Positions 41,959 to 54,098 of a stretch of 64,000 nt of DNA are shown here, piece by piece. Under the pieces are notes generated by a model. That model was not told the DNA's origin, ran no database searches, and saw only the letters and a list, made by a program, of their open reading frames with translations. The stretch comes from Linum tenue (taxonomy: Eukaryota; Streptophyta; Magnoliopsida; Malpighiales; Linaceae). Location of the stretch: the NCBI GenBank assembly GCA_946122785.1, contig CAMGYJ010000010.1:26701608-26765607 (forward strand). Reading direction: 5' to 3'. The position numbers and the translations under genes were made by a program. Numbering within the stretch: the stretch's first letter is position 1; every line of letters begins with the position of its first letter.

Positions 41959-44714
41959 ATGGAGGCTGCTGAATTGGGCAAAAACGAGAATGGTCGTGTC
42001 GATGAACTAGCAATCGAGGCGCCTGAATCTGGTGTAGATGAAGGAAATATTCCAAACGACGCGAGAATAAATAGTCACAACGACGAAACTCTCTTGCAAC
42101 TTCAAGAAGAAGATATTGGTAACCTACGATTTGCTGATCGAGAGGAAGCACACGCGTTTTGGAAGGAGCATGGGCGGGTCTTTGGCTTTGACGTAAGAAA
42201 GGAAAAGGTACGTAGAGATAAGAACAAGCTTGTAATATCCCAGATGTTTGTATGTTCTGTTGAGGGGAAAAAACGCGAGCCCTAGTCCGAACGCCAAAGG
42301 GAGCCAAAAGGAGAATTAAGATTCTGTTGCAAAGCTAGGATGCGCGTCAAATATAACAAAGGTGAATCGAACTGGTTCATAGACAAGTTTTCTATCGAGC
42401 ACGCTCATGACCTAATTCCAAAGCTATATAGACACTATATGAGAGGGAATCGACAAATGAGTGATGCAGTCAAAGCCGCCATTGATTTCCGAAGAGCCTC
42501 GGGAATGAGGACCCATTAGATTGTTTCTTTAGCCATTGCGGAATCTGGGGGATATAACAAGATGGGGTACACTAGGAAGGATTGTTATAAATATGTAGAC
42601 AAGGATCGAAAAGAGCAAAACAATGAGGGTGACACTGCTACCGCCTTAGGCTACCTAAACGCGAAGCTCATCACCGACCTAGAGTTTGTGCTAGAAGTAA
42701 AGAAAGATCAGAAAGATAAGCTCATAAGCGTGTTTTGGGCAGATAGCATTTTGGTTGCCAATTATGCATGTTTCGGTGATGTACTTGCATTCGATGCCAC
42801 GTGCAAGAAGAACAAGTACAATTTGCCACTAGTTATTTTTTCTCGTAACACCTTGTTATATGCTCGGACCGCCGATTCCAACATCCAAATATTAGCTTTA
42901 CAAGTCATGGTTTCAATTTGTGTTTTAACTTGCTTATTAATTTTTTTTAGGAGTGAACCACCACTTTAATAGTTGGATCTTTGAATGTGCCTTGATGGCT
43001 AGTGAGAAGGAAGAAAATTATATATGGGCTTTGGACGCGCTGAAAATAATGATTGGTGGTGAATCGAAGACTGTCGTCACTGATGGGGACAAAGCCAAGT
43101 GCAATGCTATTCTGAAGTTATTCCGTGATGCAACACATCGGTTATGTTCTTGGCACATAGAGAATAATATGAAAGGAAAGCTGAAGAATAAACCTGACTT
43201 CCTGTCTAGGTGGCAAGGATTTGTTGCGGGTGATTGGGAACCAGAAGAATTTGAAGTGAAGTGGGAAGTGTTCATCGAGGAGTACAATGTGGGTCACATC
43301 CGGTGGTTTACCCACCTATTTGAGCAACGATCTGAATGGGTCTACACATACATGAGGTCCAAGTTTTGTGCAGGCTTGACAACAACATCGAGATACGAAG
43401 GAATGAACAATCAATTGAAAAATTATATCAAACCGCATCATAATCTGCTGGAGTTCTTCAGTCATTTTGATTGTTGGACCACAGACATGAGGGAAACAGA
43501 GATGCGGTCTGATTTCGAATCGATCCACCGAGACCAAACAATTACATCTAATGTCTTAGCCTCACTTCAGAAGAGTGCCTCCAAGTCTTAGCCTCACTTC
43601 AGAAGGGTCGATAGGGAGATTTTCGAAAATCAACACAATTACATGATAAAACTGACGGGTAAGGACATGGCTTTCTAGGTGAAGTACACGATTGAACCAT
43701 TTGCACTGGAGTGTAGCTGTCAGTATTTCATTTTTATGGCAATACCGTGCTCTCACATGATTTGTGTGCTGAAAGAAGAAACTATAGTAGAATTTCCACA
43801 TCAGTTGGTGAAGCCGAGATGGTCAAAATAGCCGAAGAGTGTTGCAGGAAATGTAGTCAATGATGCTGATGTCGCTCGACTCTTCACTTCCAGGTCAACA
43901 ATTTTTTTTTACAACGCCTACATCATCAAGTCACCTATTGAGGAGGCTTTTGTTTAAATTTATTCATCTCTAATGTTTACCTTCTTTCGGGTACGACTTA
44001 ATCCAACAAAAATCCTTGCAAATGTGCCTGAAGGGAGCTAAAACAAAAGAGGGTTCAAAGCATGCATGTGCAGTTATTGAGTCATTATGCCAAGAGTTGG
44101 ACACGATGACCGCTGGTGCTACTGACTTACCTGACATCAACTGACCTGCGGCAGCATTCGAGAGGGTACTTGACCCACACCCAACACCATATAAAGGGGG
44201 TAAACTAAGCAACAGGAAGAAAGGAGAGCCAAGAGCGTGCGGCAGATGTGGGGTACTGGGTCATAAGAGAAGCACTTGTATGCAGCCTGTAGGGTACGTG
44301 CGGCCTACAGTTTCACAACCTGCCACACAACAAAGTAATGTCCCTCAATGCAATCCCGACTCCAACCAGGAACCACAATGTGGTGATGCTCCTAATAATG
44401 AAGATCAGGCGGGTACATCAAATCCCCAATAACGAAAATGTTGTAGGAGATGCAAATAAACAACCCATGATGCCAGAACATGTACAAAACCAACATCCAA
44501 TGAGGAGGATGAGGACGCCGAGGATATTGTCGAGGATGCTGCTCTGGTCAACTCTCCTGAGCAAGTGGTGGTGGTGTATTGCCCCAACTGTACATATAAC
44601 ATAAAGATTGGATCATCAATGATTTTTACAACTTTTTTTTTTGTGGATTTAAATTTACCAGAGGAGCCACGTACTAGACGGGATTTCGCGATGGCGAAGG
44701 AACAAGGAAAATGA
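41959..44714 (+). pseudogene. FAR1-type MULE transposase pseudogene, copy 2
   Basis: Colinear with copy 1 at 27615: FAR1 domain (EEAHAFWKEHGRVFGFDVRK, then CCKARMRVKYNKGESNWF); transposase with VLAFDATCKKNKYNLP, KTVVTDGDKAKCNA and TSRYEGMNNQL; SWIM finger CSCQYFIFMAIPCSHM; and a C-terminal knuckle CGRCGVLGHKRSTC. The intron (42845-42950) lies at the same place as in copy 1. Lesions are in-frame stops: TAG at 42283, TAG in MRTH-stop-IVSLA near 42520, others after 43590, and a short local repeat (TCTTAGCCTCACTTCAGAAG twice, near 43555 and 43587) that breaks the frame. I prefer the ATG at 41959, which matches the acidic leader of copy 1, over the upstream ATG at 41893. The element was later split from its probable Ulp1 partner by the Athila insertion. 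Confidence 0.83.
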
Positions 44715-45534
44715 AGTTTACTGAGATGGAGAGGAATTGTTTGTTGGAGAAGAAGGCAAGCAGCTGCAGAAGAGTTCAATCCGCATTTCTGACGGATTAC
44801 AGATCTGTGGAAGGCGCTAGACTGCCAAAGTGAAATTTAAATTTAGAGTCTGAGTCTAAGTAAACTGTTTTGTTTTGGTTAATTTGATTTTGGCCGTCAA
44901 GAACAGTTGACTCGTACGAAAATACACCACAAATTAATCCCAACTAGAGTCCAAGTTTTTAAACTCTAGCCGGGTGCAGTATAGAGCAAATATTTAAATT
45001 GTCAACCCGGACCGGTCCATGTACCTCCTACTTCAATCTCTTAAGTTGTTATCTATCAAAACGGTTTTGGGTTTTAAAACTAAGAAAACTACAAACTAAA
45101 CTAGCAAAGGAAAAGTAAATAAAGGAAAAGTCTAACTAAGGGAGCTTCACCTAGGAGTTGCTTCCCCCTAACTAGCTACCAAGACTCGTTGGATTGGAAT
45201 GATTGCTATGGGACAGGTAACCGCAAACCGCAGAGGGATGCATATATGGTCGGAGACCACAATCTCAATTGCTAAACCGAGGTGAACAATATAGGTCGTG
45301 TCACTCGAACCTCTCGATTTAGGCAATCGGTAGTTGGCTTACTCCCTCACGCAACTCAAAGGCCGAACGGCTTAATCGCGATTGAACGATTTGCTTAATT
45401 CAACAATGAGGGTTTCCCTAAATTAATCTAGATAGGTGGCTTAAAAAGCTGAATGAAAACCAACTCGATTGAGTCTCCCTTGGAAGGGGGATTTTCCTCT
45501 CTAAGCTATGTTAAGGTGGCTAATTAGATTGCTG

Positions 45535-45690
45535 GCACCAACATGCACAAACCTAAGGGTGCTAAGCACAATTATGCACAATCCTTAAGTTGCTATGCAC
45601 CAAAATGCACAAACCTAAGGATGCCAAGCACAAAACATGCACAACCCTTAGATTGCTAAGCACAAGCATGCACAATCAACATGAATAATA
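45535..45690 (-). repeat. Minisatellite inside the Athila-like LTR
   Basis: Four to five imperfect units of about 35 bp combining AAGCACAA, ATGCACAA and CCTTAG/CCTAAG words. The same array is in the other LTR at 51065-51215, so it predates the insertion. Confidence 0.7.
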
Positions 45691-46029
45691 CCTCAATCAT
45701 TAAATTAAACAATACCCAATGACAATCATTCAATATAAACAAGTAATTACAAAGTATTAGTTAGGGATCTACAACACCCAAGAGAAAAGAGTGAGTTTCT
45801 AGAGAGAGAGAGGGATTACAAATTTGAGCTCAAGATCTTCTTCTTGTAGGCTTGAATCTCCACCCTAGCCTCCAATGATGCTCCAAGATCACTCTAGCAC
45901 TCTCTCTCCCTGACTAGAACTCCCCTTTGGTGTTTTTGGGTAAACCCTAGAGAGAGAAAGCAATTCTTCTCCCAAAACCATCTCCCCCTTCTCTCTCCCC
46001 GTTGTTGTCTACATTTTTGCCCGAAAGCG

Positions 46030-46338
46030 ATCAATTCATGGACGCATTGGCCAGTTCATGGGCGTTAACACCTAAACGTGTCCGTGAACTCAGTGTCGTC
46101 CAGAACGCACCGCTTCACTCGCCTGAGTTCACGGTCAATGGCCCCAGTTCACGGTCTTAGAGACCGTGAACTACCTTGTCGTCAGTAACTTCTGGAACCT
46201 CGCTAGACTGCTCGATGTTCACGGTTTGTTGTCCAAGTTCACAGTCTTAGGAGACCGTAAACTGCCTTGTCCCCCCGTGAATTGCGGTTGTTTCCTGGGA
46301 CGCCTTCACTTCACTGTTACGAGGCAATTGTCACGGTC
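46030..46338 (-). repeat. ACGG/CCGT inverted-word block, TTCACGG type
   Basis: GTTCACGG-type words and their inverses CCGTGAAC recur in about 300 bp, for example TTCACGGTCTTAGAGACCG at about 46151. The same block is at 51548-51872 in the other LTR. Comparable blocks lie at 49060-49260 and 49990-50250. Confidence 0.8.
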
Positions 46339-46344
46339 TAGCAC

Positions 46345-47870
46345 CTTTTTGGTGTAAAGGATGTGCACAATCATAAACTCTCACCCCTATCGTCTCAATA
46401 CCACGGCGGTAACCTCTAGATGTTAGAGTTCACGGGATGGTTGTCACCACTAGCTCGTCCGGAGGTCTTAGACACGGGTTCAGATGACTGGCAATTGTCT
46501 TGGACATGGGAAAAAGACTTTTTGGGTGGTGGCAATCATGATGTGAGGTTCTACATCTTTGACCTAAACCCAAAGGTTCTATGGTTTCGAATAAAACCTC
46601 TCTTTTCAACCCAAGGCCACTAGCATCGGCCAAAATCCTTATCTCTCCTTTCCAAACTATCACCCATCGTGAAGTACATTGAAGTGCTCTTCCTCGGTCT
46701 ACCCTTGCTAGCATATTAAGGTTTGGTAATGAATGAGTTCTAAAACAATGCGGGGGGTTCGATGGCTTGGGTGTCAAGAAACCCCTCCTAGAGCATGTAC
46801 TTTGATTTTTCGTGGCATTCTCTACTTTATCTACCCCATTTTATTACCTCTTTTTCCATTTCTCTTTTCTTTTTTTTTCTTTTCGAGGGGGGTACTAGAG
46901 AGTAAGTACACTTGCCACCTATACTTTTAACGACCAATGCTCTCTTTTTGAGGAACTAACTCCAACACTACATTTCATTTTTCTCAACCCTAGCAAGGAC
47001 TGCACATGAACCCCCTATGTAGAACCTCTATGGAAACTCGAAGGTGGGAGCTCCGGAACACAAGGATGACTCATGTTTAAACACGAAGAAAGGATTGGGG
47101 TCGTTCTATTAACACCACTAAGCTCACGCCTGGACTAATCATATGCCTCCATCATACTTGCTAGTTAATTTGTGATGCTACATGTGGTAAGAGGGAACTA
47201 TCACACTCGAAGAAAACTATTGGCTCAAAGCTCACGGGCTACCTAGTTACCTAACCATCTATTCCAATTCACAAACACAATGCATGGCAATTGTAAACCA
47301 TAGGTGATCAAGTCAAAACATCCATTCATTTATGAACACCTGAGAACTAAAAATTTTCCCTATCCTAATGAACTTCTCAGTCGTCATCATAGGATATACT
47401 CGATCACATGCAACAAGTTGAGATCAATGCCAATAACACGAGAATTTCCCACCATCCGGCCACTTTAAACATGCAAACATTGGTTGGAGCCCTCAAATTT
47501 TTGAAATTTGGGTACACAAGGCTCCAAGCATCACCACACTTACACAAGCATACTAGTAGACTATCCCCCCCCCCCCCCACACACACACTTAAACTCGACA
47601 TTGCCCTCAATGGCGTAAGAAAGGGGTAGAGTGATGTTACCACTTGGGCTTGGTGAGTGAATGTTGGAATCGAACCGGGGTAAGATAATTGAGCTTCAAG
47701 GAGAGACAAAACACACACACAAACACAATACGACTCACTCGAGGCGAGGTTATTACAAGCACAATACATAGTAGTATTTTATGTCACACACACACACAAA
47801 ATGAAGAAAAATAGCAAAAACAAAAATAACACGAGTTTAGGGTTACAAGTAGAGAAGTGGGGCGAATGGA
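46345..47870 (-). other. Internal Athila-like sequence, no coding region recognised
   Basis: About 1.5 kb of anonymous internal sequence. A run of about 13 C at 47565-47578 followed by CACACACA is present. Athila elements often carry a long non-coding or env-like 3' region, but I cannot identify an envelope-type frame here. Confidence 0.4.
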
Positions 47871-47879
47871 CTCTGCTCT

Positions 47880-48540
47880 GCCACATGTCTCACTCGTCGG
47901 CTACCTCTCTGGTGGATGGACCCTCTCCATCATCGAGTAGGATACCCTGGTGGCGAGCCATGAGCTCAAGGATGTCGGACTGCCGCTCGAGGCGGGATGA
48001 GAATCCCATGAAGCTCGTCTCAAGGCGATCCCCGGTGGTGGCTGCTGTGCAGGGTGCTGGAGTGCTAGGTGGCAACGGCGGCCGTGTGCACGAGCAGGTG
48101 GCTACTCGACTGTTGGCGGGATATCGGGGTCAGGACTCAATCCCTCGATGTACCGCATTGGGCCAAAGGTGCGCAATAAGCGCATGGAATGCAGAGTGCC
48201 CTCGTCAAATCTCTAGGAGCGTCCCTCCTTCGAGAACCCTACGAGGCTGATATCGAAGTATCTAGCAAGGCGAGTGATGTACGGACTCATTGATGTGGCA
48301 TAACGACGGGTTCCACCATTGGCCCTGGCAAAAGAAGTGGCTATGACTGAAACCCAGTTGAAGAGTGCTAGACCGGTCCGTCATACAAGAACAAGCCAAT
48401 AAGATTCTCTCGGTTATCTTGTTCGGGTTGTGGTAAGCCGGGTAGAGGGAACGAGCCAGGAGGGCAACCATGGCACGCCACTGGGGCCGACTAGAACTTT
48501 GTCCTTCGGTACTTTGGAAGACACAACTTCAGAAACGCGA
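47880..48540 (-). pseudogene. Athila-type gag/ORF1 remnant
   Basis: Minus-strand fragments in shifting frames: MVALLARSLYPAYHNPNK then ITERILLACSCM, ALFNWVSVIATSFARANGG, MSPYITRLARYFDISLVG, and RLETSFMGFSSRLERQSD then ILELMARHQGILLDD. The succession of a helical block, an 'ITRLARYF' block and a C-terminal coiled coil resembles the ORF of Athila-like elements (the 'putative plant transposon protein' type). Frameshifts occur between the blocks. The plus-strand frame over the same DNA (47801-48250) is a shadow. Confidence 0.5.
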
Positions 48541-48549
48541 CATTCACGT

Positions 48550-49690
48550 CAAAACTTCGGATGGCATCTTCCTCCCACTCGTCCTCATGTTTGACTTCCA
48601 CTCCGAGGGCTCTAGATTCAATCATGCAAAGCACAAAAACTTAACCTCACTTCACTACCTAATTCGATTCTCCACAATTCACAAAGACAAAGGTAAAGTC
48701 GAAAAACAAACCTGGAGACTCAAGTAGGACGGAGGAAGTGAGGTGTGGGCGAGGACGGTGAAAAATGGTCGGAAAACTGACCGGAGAGGGGTCGCCAGAG
48801 CTTCTTCAGAAGCTCGTCGGAGACTCGCTGCCAGTGACTTGGCCGGGAAAATGTGGTCCAAATCTCCCCAAATTCACAACACATGCCGGTTTTGAGGAGA
48901 GGAGACTGGGTATGCGTTGGTTTTTGGTTTTGCTCACCGGAAATGGGGGAAAATCGAAAAACCAACGAATTTTCGTGTTTTCCGGCGAAGATTTGAAATT
49001 TTTCGGCTAGATTTTGGTCGTGAAGTGAAGAGTCGTCGTTCACACCCCTTTTATAGGCACAACTCGGAGTTCATGGAAGCGTTGCCCAGTTCAAGGTCTT
49101 AGCGACCGTGAACTCTCAAACGCGTCCGTGAACACGGAGTGGTTGACAGGTGGTGAACATGCATGGGTACCCAGTACATGGACACGTTTTCCTGTTCACG
49201 ATCTTATAAGACCATGAACTCAGCAATCCGTCCATGAACTCAAGTGAAAACAGGGCACTTCTGCAAAAAAATTTGACTCAACCTATTCCTCCGTGCCTCC
49301 TAATCGATCACAACACAACCATAAACCGCAAAACCACAACACTCGACATGGGGACACCACTTCACCACTCGAACTCTTCACAAGACACTAAAACGAAAAC
49401 TAAGGAAAAGAAAACAAACCTCCATTGGGTTTCCTCTCAACAAGCGCTAATTTATCGTCATTAGCTTGACGGTTTGGGATCGAGCACGACTTCAAACGTG
49501 ATGCCACCGAGAGCGGAGCCACCACACTCTCGGGGCGAGGCTTGTAGTCTCCCATCTTAGGCTCCTTGAGTTGGCCCTCTTGGTTGGCCAGCATTGCTTC
49601 GGTCTCTCCCAACTTCCGGGTCAAAGCTCCCTTTATCCTTCTCCTCCAAGCATTCATCCTAGATCTTTTTGGAATTAGGACCCTTATTAA
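48550..49690 (-). other. Internal Athila region with a second word block and TATA-like site
   Basis: A further TTCACGG-type word block (49060-49260) lies outside any recognised LTR, immediately upstream on the minus strand of GCCTATAAAAGGGGTG (about 49043-49058). That could be a promoter for the downstream remnant. No other feature is recognised; short open frames look like shadows. Confidence 0.4.
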
Positions 49691-50439
49691 AACTACATGG
49701 TAGAGTTAGGGTTTCACAACACCCAAGTGAAAGGAGGTCTACTCCATGCTAGAAGTGGGGAAAACCAAAGGGAAAGAGATGGAAACCATCTTGGCGGATG
49801 CTCCCAGTTTTCTTGGCTCTTGAGTTGAGCTTTCCTTGGAGGAAATCTTCCCAAAATCTGCCTTGAAGCTAAACCCTAACCTTCTTCTCCCTTTAGTTCG
49901 TGTTTCTCTCTCTAGAATGTTGAAGAAGGCCTTTCACACACAATGGGCTCTCCCCTCTCTCCTCCTTTCAGCTCATCATTTAAACCCGAGAGGAGCTGAG
50001 TTCACGGTCTGAGTTCACGGCCGTGAACCATGAAACGCGTCCGTGAACTTCAGGCGTGCACCAAAACGCGCCGTGTTGTTCACTCATGTTCACGGTCAAC
50101 TTCCCTTGTTCACGGTCTTAGAGACCATGAACTCACCATGCGTCAGTAACCTCCACTTTGGCTCTGGATGCCTCGCGATTCACGGTCCATGGCCCTTCTT
50201 CACGGTCATACAAGACCGTGAACTTCCTTGGTTCGGTGTGAACTGGCCATTTTTCATCTCTTCTCTCAGTTTTTGATCCTTTTCACCAATCTTTCGACTC
50301 CAGGCTGGTTTCACCTGTCAAATCCTGAAACACACTAGACCACGGGGAACCTAGCGTAAAACCAACCTTTTGGGAGTGAATTTGGCACAAACATCTAAGT
50401 AAAACGGGGGCAAAACATGTACAATTAGGCCTGAATCAC
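49690..50439 (-). repeat. Third Athila-like LTR fragment abutting the PBS
   Basis: On the minus strand it begins TGATTCAGGCCTAATTGTAC, parallel to the true LTR start TGATTCGGGCTCGAATGTAC, includes ACGCTAGG...GTGTGTTTCAGG and its own TTCACGG word block (49990-50250), and fades near 49690 (AGGGTTTCACAACACCC). Only about 20 bases, holding the PBS, separate it from the LTR at 50460. Either another element inserted there or the internal region was rearranged. Confidence 0.6.
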
Positions 50440-50459
50440 TAACAACGGCGCCAAACACT

Positions 50460-52074
50460 TGAATCGCATGAAACTACCCCACAAATTAATCTCGACTAGA
50501 TTCCAAGTTTTTAAACTCTAGCCGGGTGCAGTATAGAGCAAGTATTTAAATTCTCAACCCGAGCCGGTCCATGTACCCCTACTTCAATCTCTTAAATTGT
50601 TATCTATCAAAACGGTTTTGGGTTTTAAAACTAAGAAAACTACAAACTAAACTAGCAAGGAAAAGTCTAACTAAGGGATCTTTACCCAGGAGTTGCTTCC
50701 CCCTAACTAGCTACCAAGACTCGTTGGATTGGAACGATTGCTATGGGCAGGATAATCGCGAACCCCAGAGGGATCCATATATGGTCGGAGACCACAATCT
50801 CAATTGCTAAACCGAGGTGAACAATATAGGCCGTGTCACTTGACCCTCTCGGTTTAGGCAATCGGTAGTTGACTTACTCCCTAACTCAACTCAAAGGTCG
50901 GACAGCTTAATCGCGATTGAACGATTTGCTTAATTCAACAATGAGGTTGCCCTAAATTAACCTAGTTAGGTGGATTAAAAAGCTGAACGAAAACCAACTC
51001 GATTGAGTCTCCCTTGGAAGGGGGATTTTCCTCTCTAAGCTAGGTTAAGGTGGCTAATTAGATTGCTAGCACCAACATGCACAAACCTAAGGGTGCTCAA
51101 CACAATTATGCACAATCCTTAAGTTGCTAAACACCAAAATGCACAAACCTAAGGATGCTAAGCACAAAACATGCACAACCCTTAGATTGCTAAGCACAAG
51201 CATGCACAATCAACATGAATAATACATCAATCATTAAATTAAACAATACCCAATGACAATCATTCCATCTAAACAAGTAATTACAAAGTATTAGTTAGGG
51301 ATCTACAACACCCAAGAGAAAAGAGTGAATTTATAGAGAGAGAGAGGGATTACAAATTTGAGCTCAAGATCTTCTTCTTGTAGGCTTGAATCTCCACTCT
51401 AGCCTCCAATGATGCTCCAAGATCACTCTAGCACTCTCTCTCCCTGACTAGAACTCCCCTTTGGTGTTTTTGGGCAAACCCTAGAGAGAGAAACCAATTC
51501 TTCTCCTAAACCAGCTCCCCCTTCTCTCTCCCCGTTGTTGTCTACATTTTTGCCCAAAAGCGGTCAGTTCACGGACGCGTTGGCCAGTTCACGGTTGTGA
51601 ACACCTAAACGCGTACATGAACTCAATGTCATCCAGAACGCACCGCTTCACTCGCCTGGGTTCACGATCAATGGCCCTAGTTCGCGGTCTTAGAGACCGT
51701 GAATTGCCTTGTCGTTAGTAACTTCTGGAACCTCGCTGGACTGCTCGATGTTCACGGTTTGTGTTCCAAGTTCACGGTCTTAGGAGACCGTGAACTGCCT
51801 TGTCCTCCTGTGAATTGCGGCTGTTTCCTGGGACGCCTTCACTTCAATGTTACGAGGCAATTGTCACGGTCGCTACTTCGGACTTTTCTTCAGTTTTTGC
51901 ACTTTTTGACCTCCAGTTATCCCAAAATTCGACCTCGACCCTTCCACACGTGCTAGGACCTGATATATATCAAAACAAGCACAACCTAGCGTGAAATATG
52001 TCGTGGAACGATGAAATACTAAGCTAAATGAATGGGAAATGAGGGATAAAATGTGTACATTCGAGCCCGAATCA
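50460..52074 (-). repeat. Athila-like 5' LTR (minus orientation)
   Basis: 1615 bp. On the minus strand it begins TGATTCGGGCTCGAATG and ends CATGCGATTCA. It contains the ACGG/CCGT word block (51548-51872), a CTCTCTCTAGGGTTT tract, and a minisatellite of words ATGCACAA and CCTTAG (51065-51215). Confidence 0.82.
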
Positions 52075-52084
52075 ACGGTTTTGT

Positions 52085-52535
52085 GTCTGCCATGAACTAT
52101 TGTTTGTTATTGCTTAGGTGAGACTTTACAGTTGGATTAGTTTATTATGGATTTGACAAAACTTTGTCGTTTTGGGTAATTTGTCTTATTGATTAATTTG
52201 TATTTCGACCCCAAGATCTGTTGTCTCGCAGTCAAGTCCTACGAGATGTCGAGTACATAATTACGACTGATGATTTTGAACTCAACACAAAACTATAAAC
52301 AAAACATTAACAACACAACATAATTACGGGTGATAACTATACCCACAACAAAAGAAAATAACAAACACAATTTCGCTATCGCAATATAACCATTCCCGCA
52401 ACTAGTAGGAATTGACAAAAAACTTACGCTCATGTTTGTTATGAAATCTGATAGATGGGGTCTCTCATCTAGACAGTGCATAATAGTCCACAATCACAAG
52501 AAAAGAAACTACAAGTTATCTTTTCACTAAAAACT
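52085..52535. other. Short spacer between the Athila-like element and Ulp1 copy C
   Basis: AT-rich, no gene. It probably continues the sequence left of 44903 and would contain the intergenic region between the convergent transposase and Ulp1 genes. Confidence 0.45.
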
Positions 52536-54098
52536 AGAGTCATCTCTCAGGCATTATCATATGCCAAACTTTGGCCTTCAACCCCTCATGTAACAAATTC
52601 TCTGGATCCAGCAGCATCTTAAGGGTGATTGCATCCCTTCGCTCGTTTATCACTTGTGTGGACCTCCATTTCAGCATGAACTTCTCCAGTTCTCCTTCCC
52701 AGCACTCAGCCAAGTTCATCGTAATCACGCAACAATTATTCCCACCTTTCTGCCTCACCACTTGTGGATTATCCCATTTAAACTTCAAGAAGTTGAAGTC
52801 ATCATCTCTCCACAATCCAGTGTATGCAGTGGTATACCTGACGACCCGTTCACCGACTTGTCGGTACTGCTTCAGGCTGGCAGGGTTGATGTTGTCCAAG
52901 TATTGGAACTTCTTATCCCTCAAATTGACAACAGAAGTGATGAAGTGTTCGTCATGGAGATGTGGGAAGATCCACTTCCAGTAAACAAAATACAAAGCCA
53001 AGTCATATTGTACACACCAGGATGAAGGGAGTGGAGTCCACCAACAATTCAATTAAGGAAAATCACAAATGACGAAGAGGTAAGCAATACTCACAAAGTC
53101 GCTTTTTCTGAAGTCAACATTCGGTGAGATCCATTTGCACATAGCAATCTCATGCTGAACCTCGGCAACGTAATCTTGCTCTTCGTCCACATACTCTTGG
53201 TTCTTTCTTTTCTCTTCAAGTTTGCTTTGAACTCTTTGCTGGAAAGTTGGCACAATGCATTATAATTTATAAATGAATGATACGAGTTGCTAGTGCATTA
53301 TATCTGTTAGAAGATTCTATGGGTAACTCATAGCCATTGATGTGGAGAAGACCCATCTTTCGACTGCCCCGTTCTTTGCTTGTTGACGATTTAGGTAGTT
53401 AGTGTAGACATCAATAAAAACTTTGGACACTTTAGTATTGTGTGCCATCTTTTTGTGTCTAACCTTATTAGGGACACAAATCCTTCTTTACGACTCAAAA
53501 TAATCGCCTTCCTATTTTCATTTCAAAAGTCATTGTCATATGCATAACTTGCACGCCATATAACAGCGTATAACATGTATAACTGACTACAAGTCACCTA
53601 CTCGTTCACTGGCTCCCTCGCGTATTTGATGATAGCTTTGTGCAGCATCATCTCTTGTGGTGTTTTTCCAAGATCACTGATGAATAAATCTTCTTTATAC
53701 GAGGACTTCTTATTCCTTGCATTCCTAGTCCTTCCAGTATGCTTCCTCTTCTTTGAGCTTGACCAAGACTTAACCTCATTCCCGCACTCCTCATCAGTCT
53801 AGTCAAACATGAAAACATACCATAAAAGTAACCAATTAACATATTATAAACAAGACGAATCATACCAAAACAATTACACAGCAGTGTTCATAAGTTTCAT
53901 GCCTGGCTTTTTTTCAATTCAACCGCTTCTAGATCAATGGTTTCATGTTGGTTTTGGATTGTATCGTCACTGCACCGTTTCTCAGCTTCCTCCTTATCCT
54001 TCTTCTCTATGCCTTCATGCAACTAAGGCTCCCATTATGGAAGACCACAAATAGGATCAACCATCAATGAATCCACACCGTCAATGAACCCTCACCAC

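Larger units (their letters stand above)
44908..46338 (-). repeat. Athila-like 3' LTR (minus orientation), truncated
   Basis: Colinear with 50460-51872, but about 200 bases at the inner end (the LTR start on the minus strand, with the adjacent polypurine tract) are missing; homology stops after TTGTCACGGTC at 46338. Divergence from the other LTR is several percent by eye, so the insertion is clearly older than the copia element at 2507. Confidence 0.8.
44908..52074 (-). mobile_element. Athila-like Ty3/gypsy element (degenerate), minus strand
   Basis: Two direct LTR copies (44908-46338, partial, and 50460-52074) bracket about 4.1 kb. Flanks ACAGT (44903-44907) and ACGGT (52075-52079) fit a 5-bp duplication with one change. 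Reading the minus strand, the LTR ends GCGATTCA at 50460, and 4 bases later TTGGCGCCGTTG follows, complementary to the 3' end of plant tRNA-Asp, the primer of Athila-type elements. No RT or integrase is recognisable, only a gag-like remnant at 47880-48540. A third, partial LTR (about 49690-50439) abuts the PBS. The element lies between transposase copy 2 and Ulp1-like copy C. Confidence 0.8.

Noticed and set aside
44908..46338. Independent solo LTR
   Set aside because: Its outer flank ACAGT pairs with ACGGT beyond the LTR at 52074, and a PBS lies at the inner edge of the second LTR, so the two LTRs belong to one element.
47801..48250. 149-codon plus-strand frame
   Set aside because: It overlaps in antisense the gag-like remnant on the minus strand, which fits the orientation of the surrounding element.
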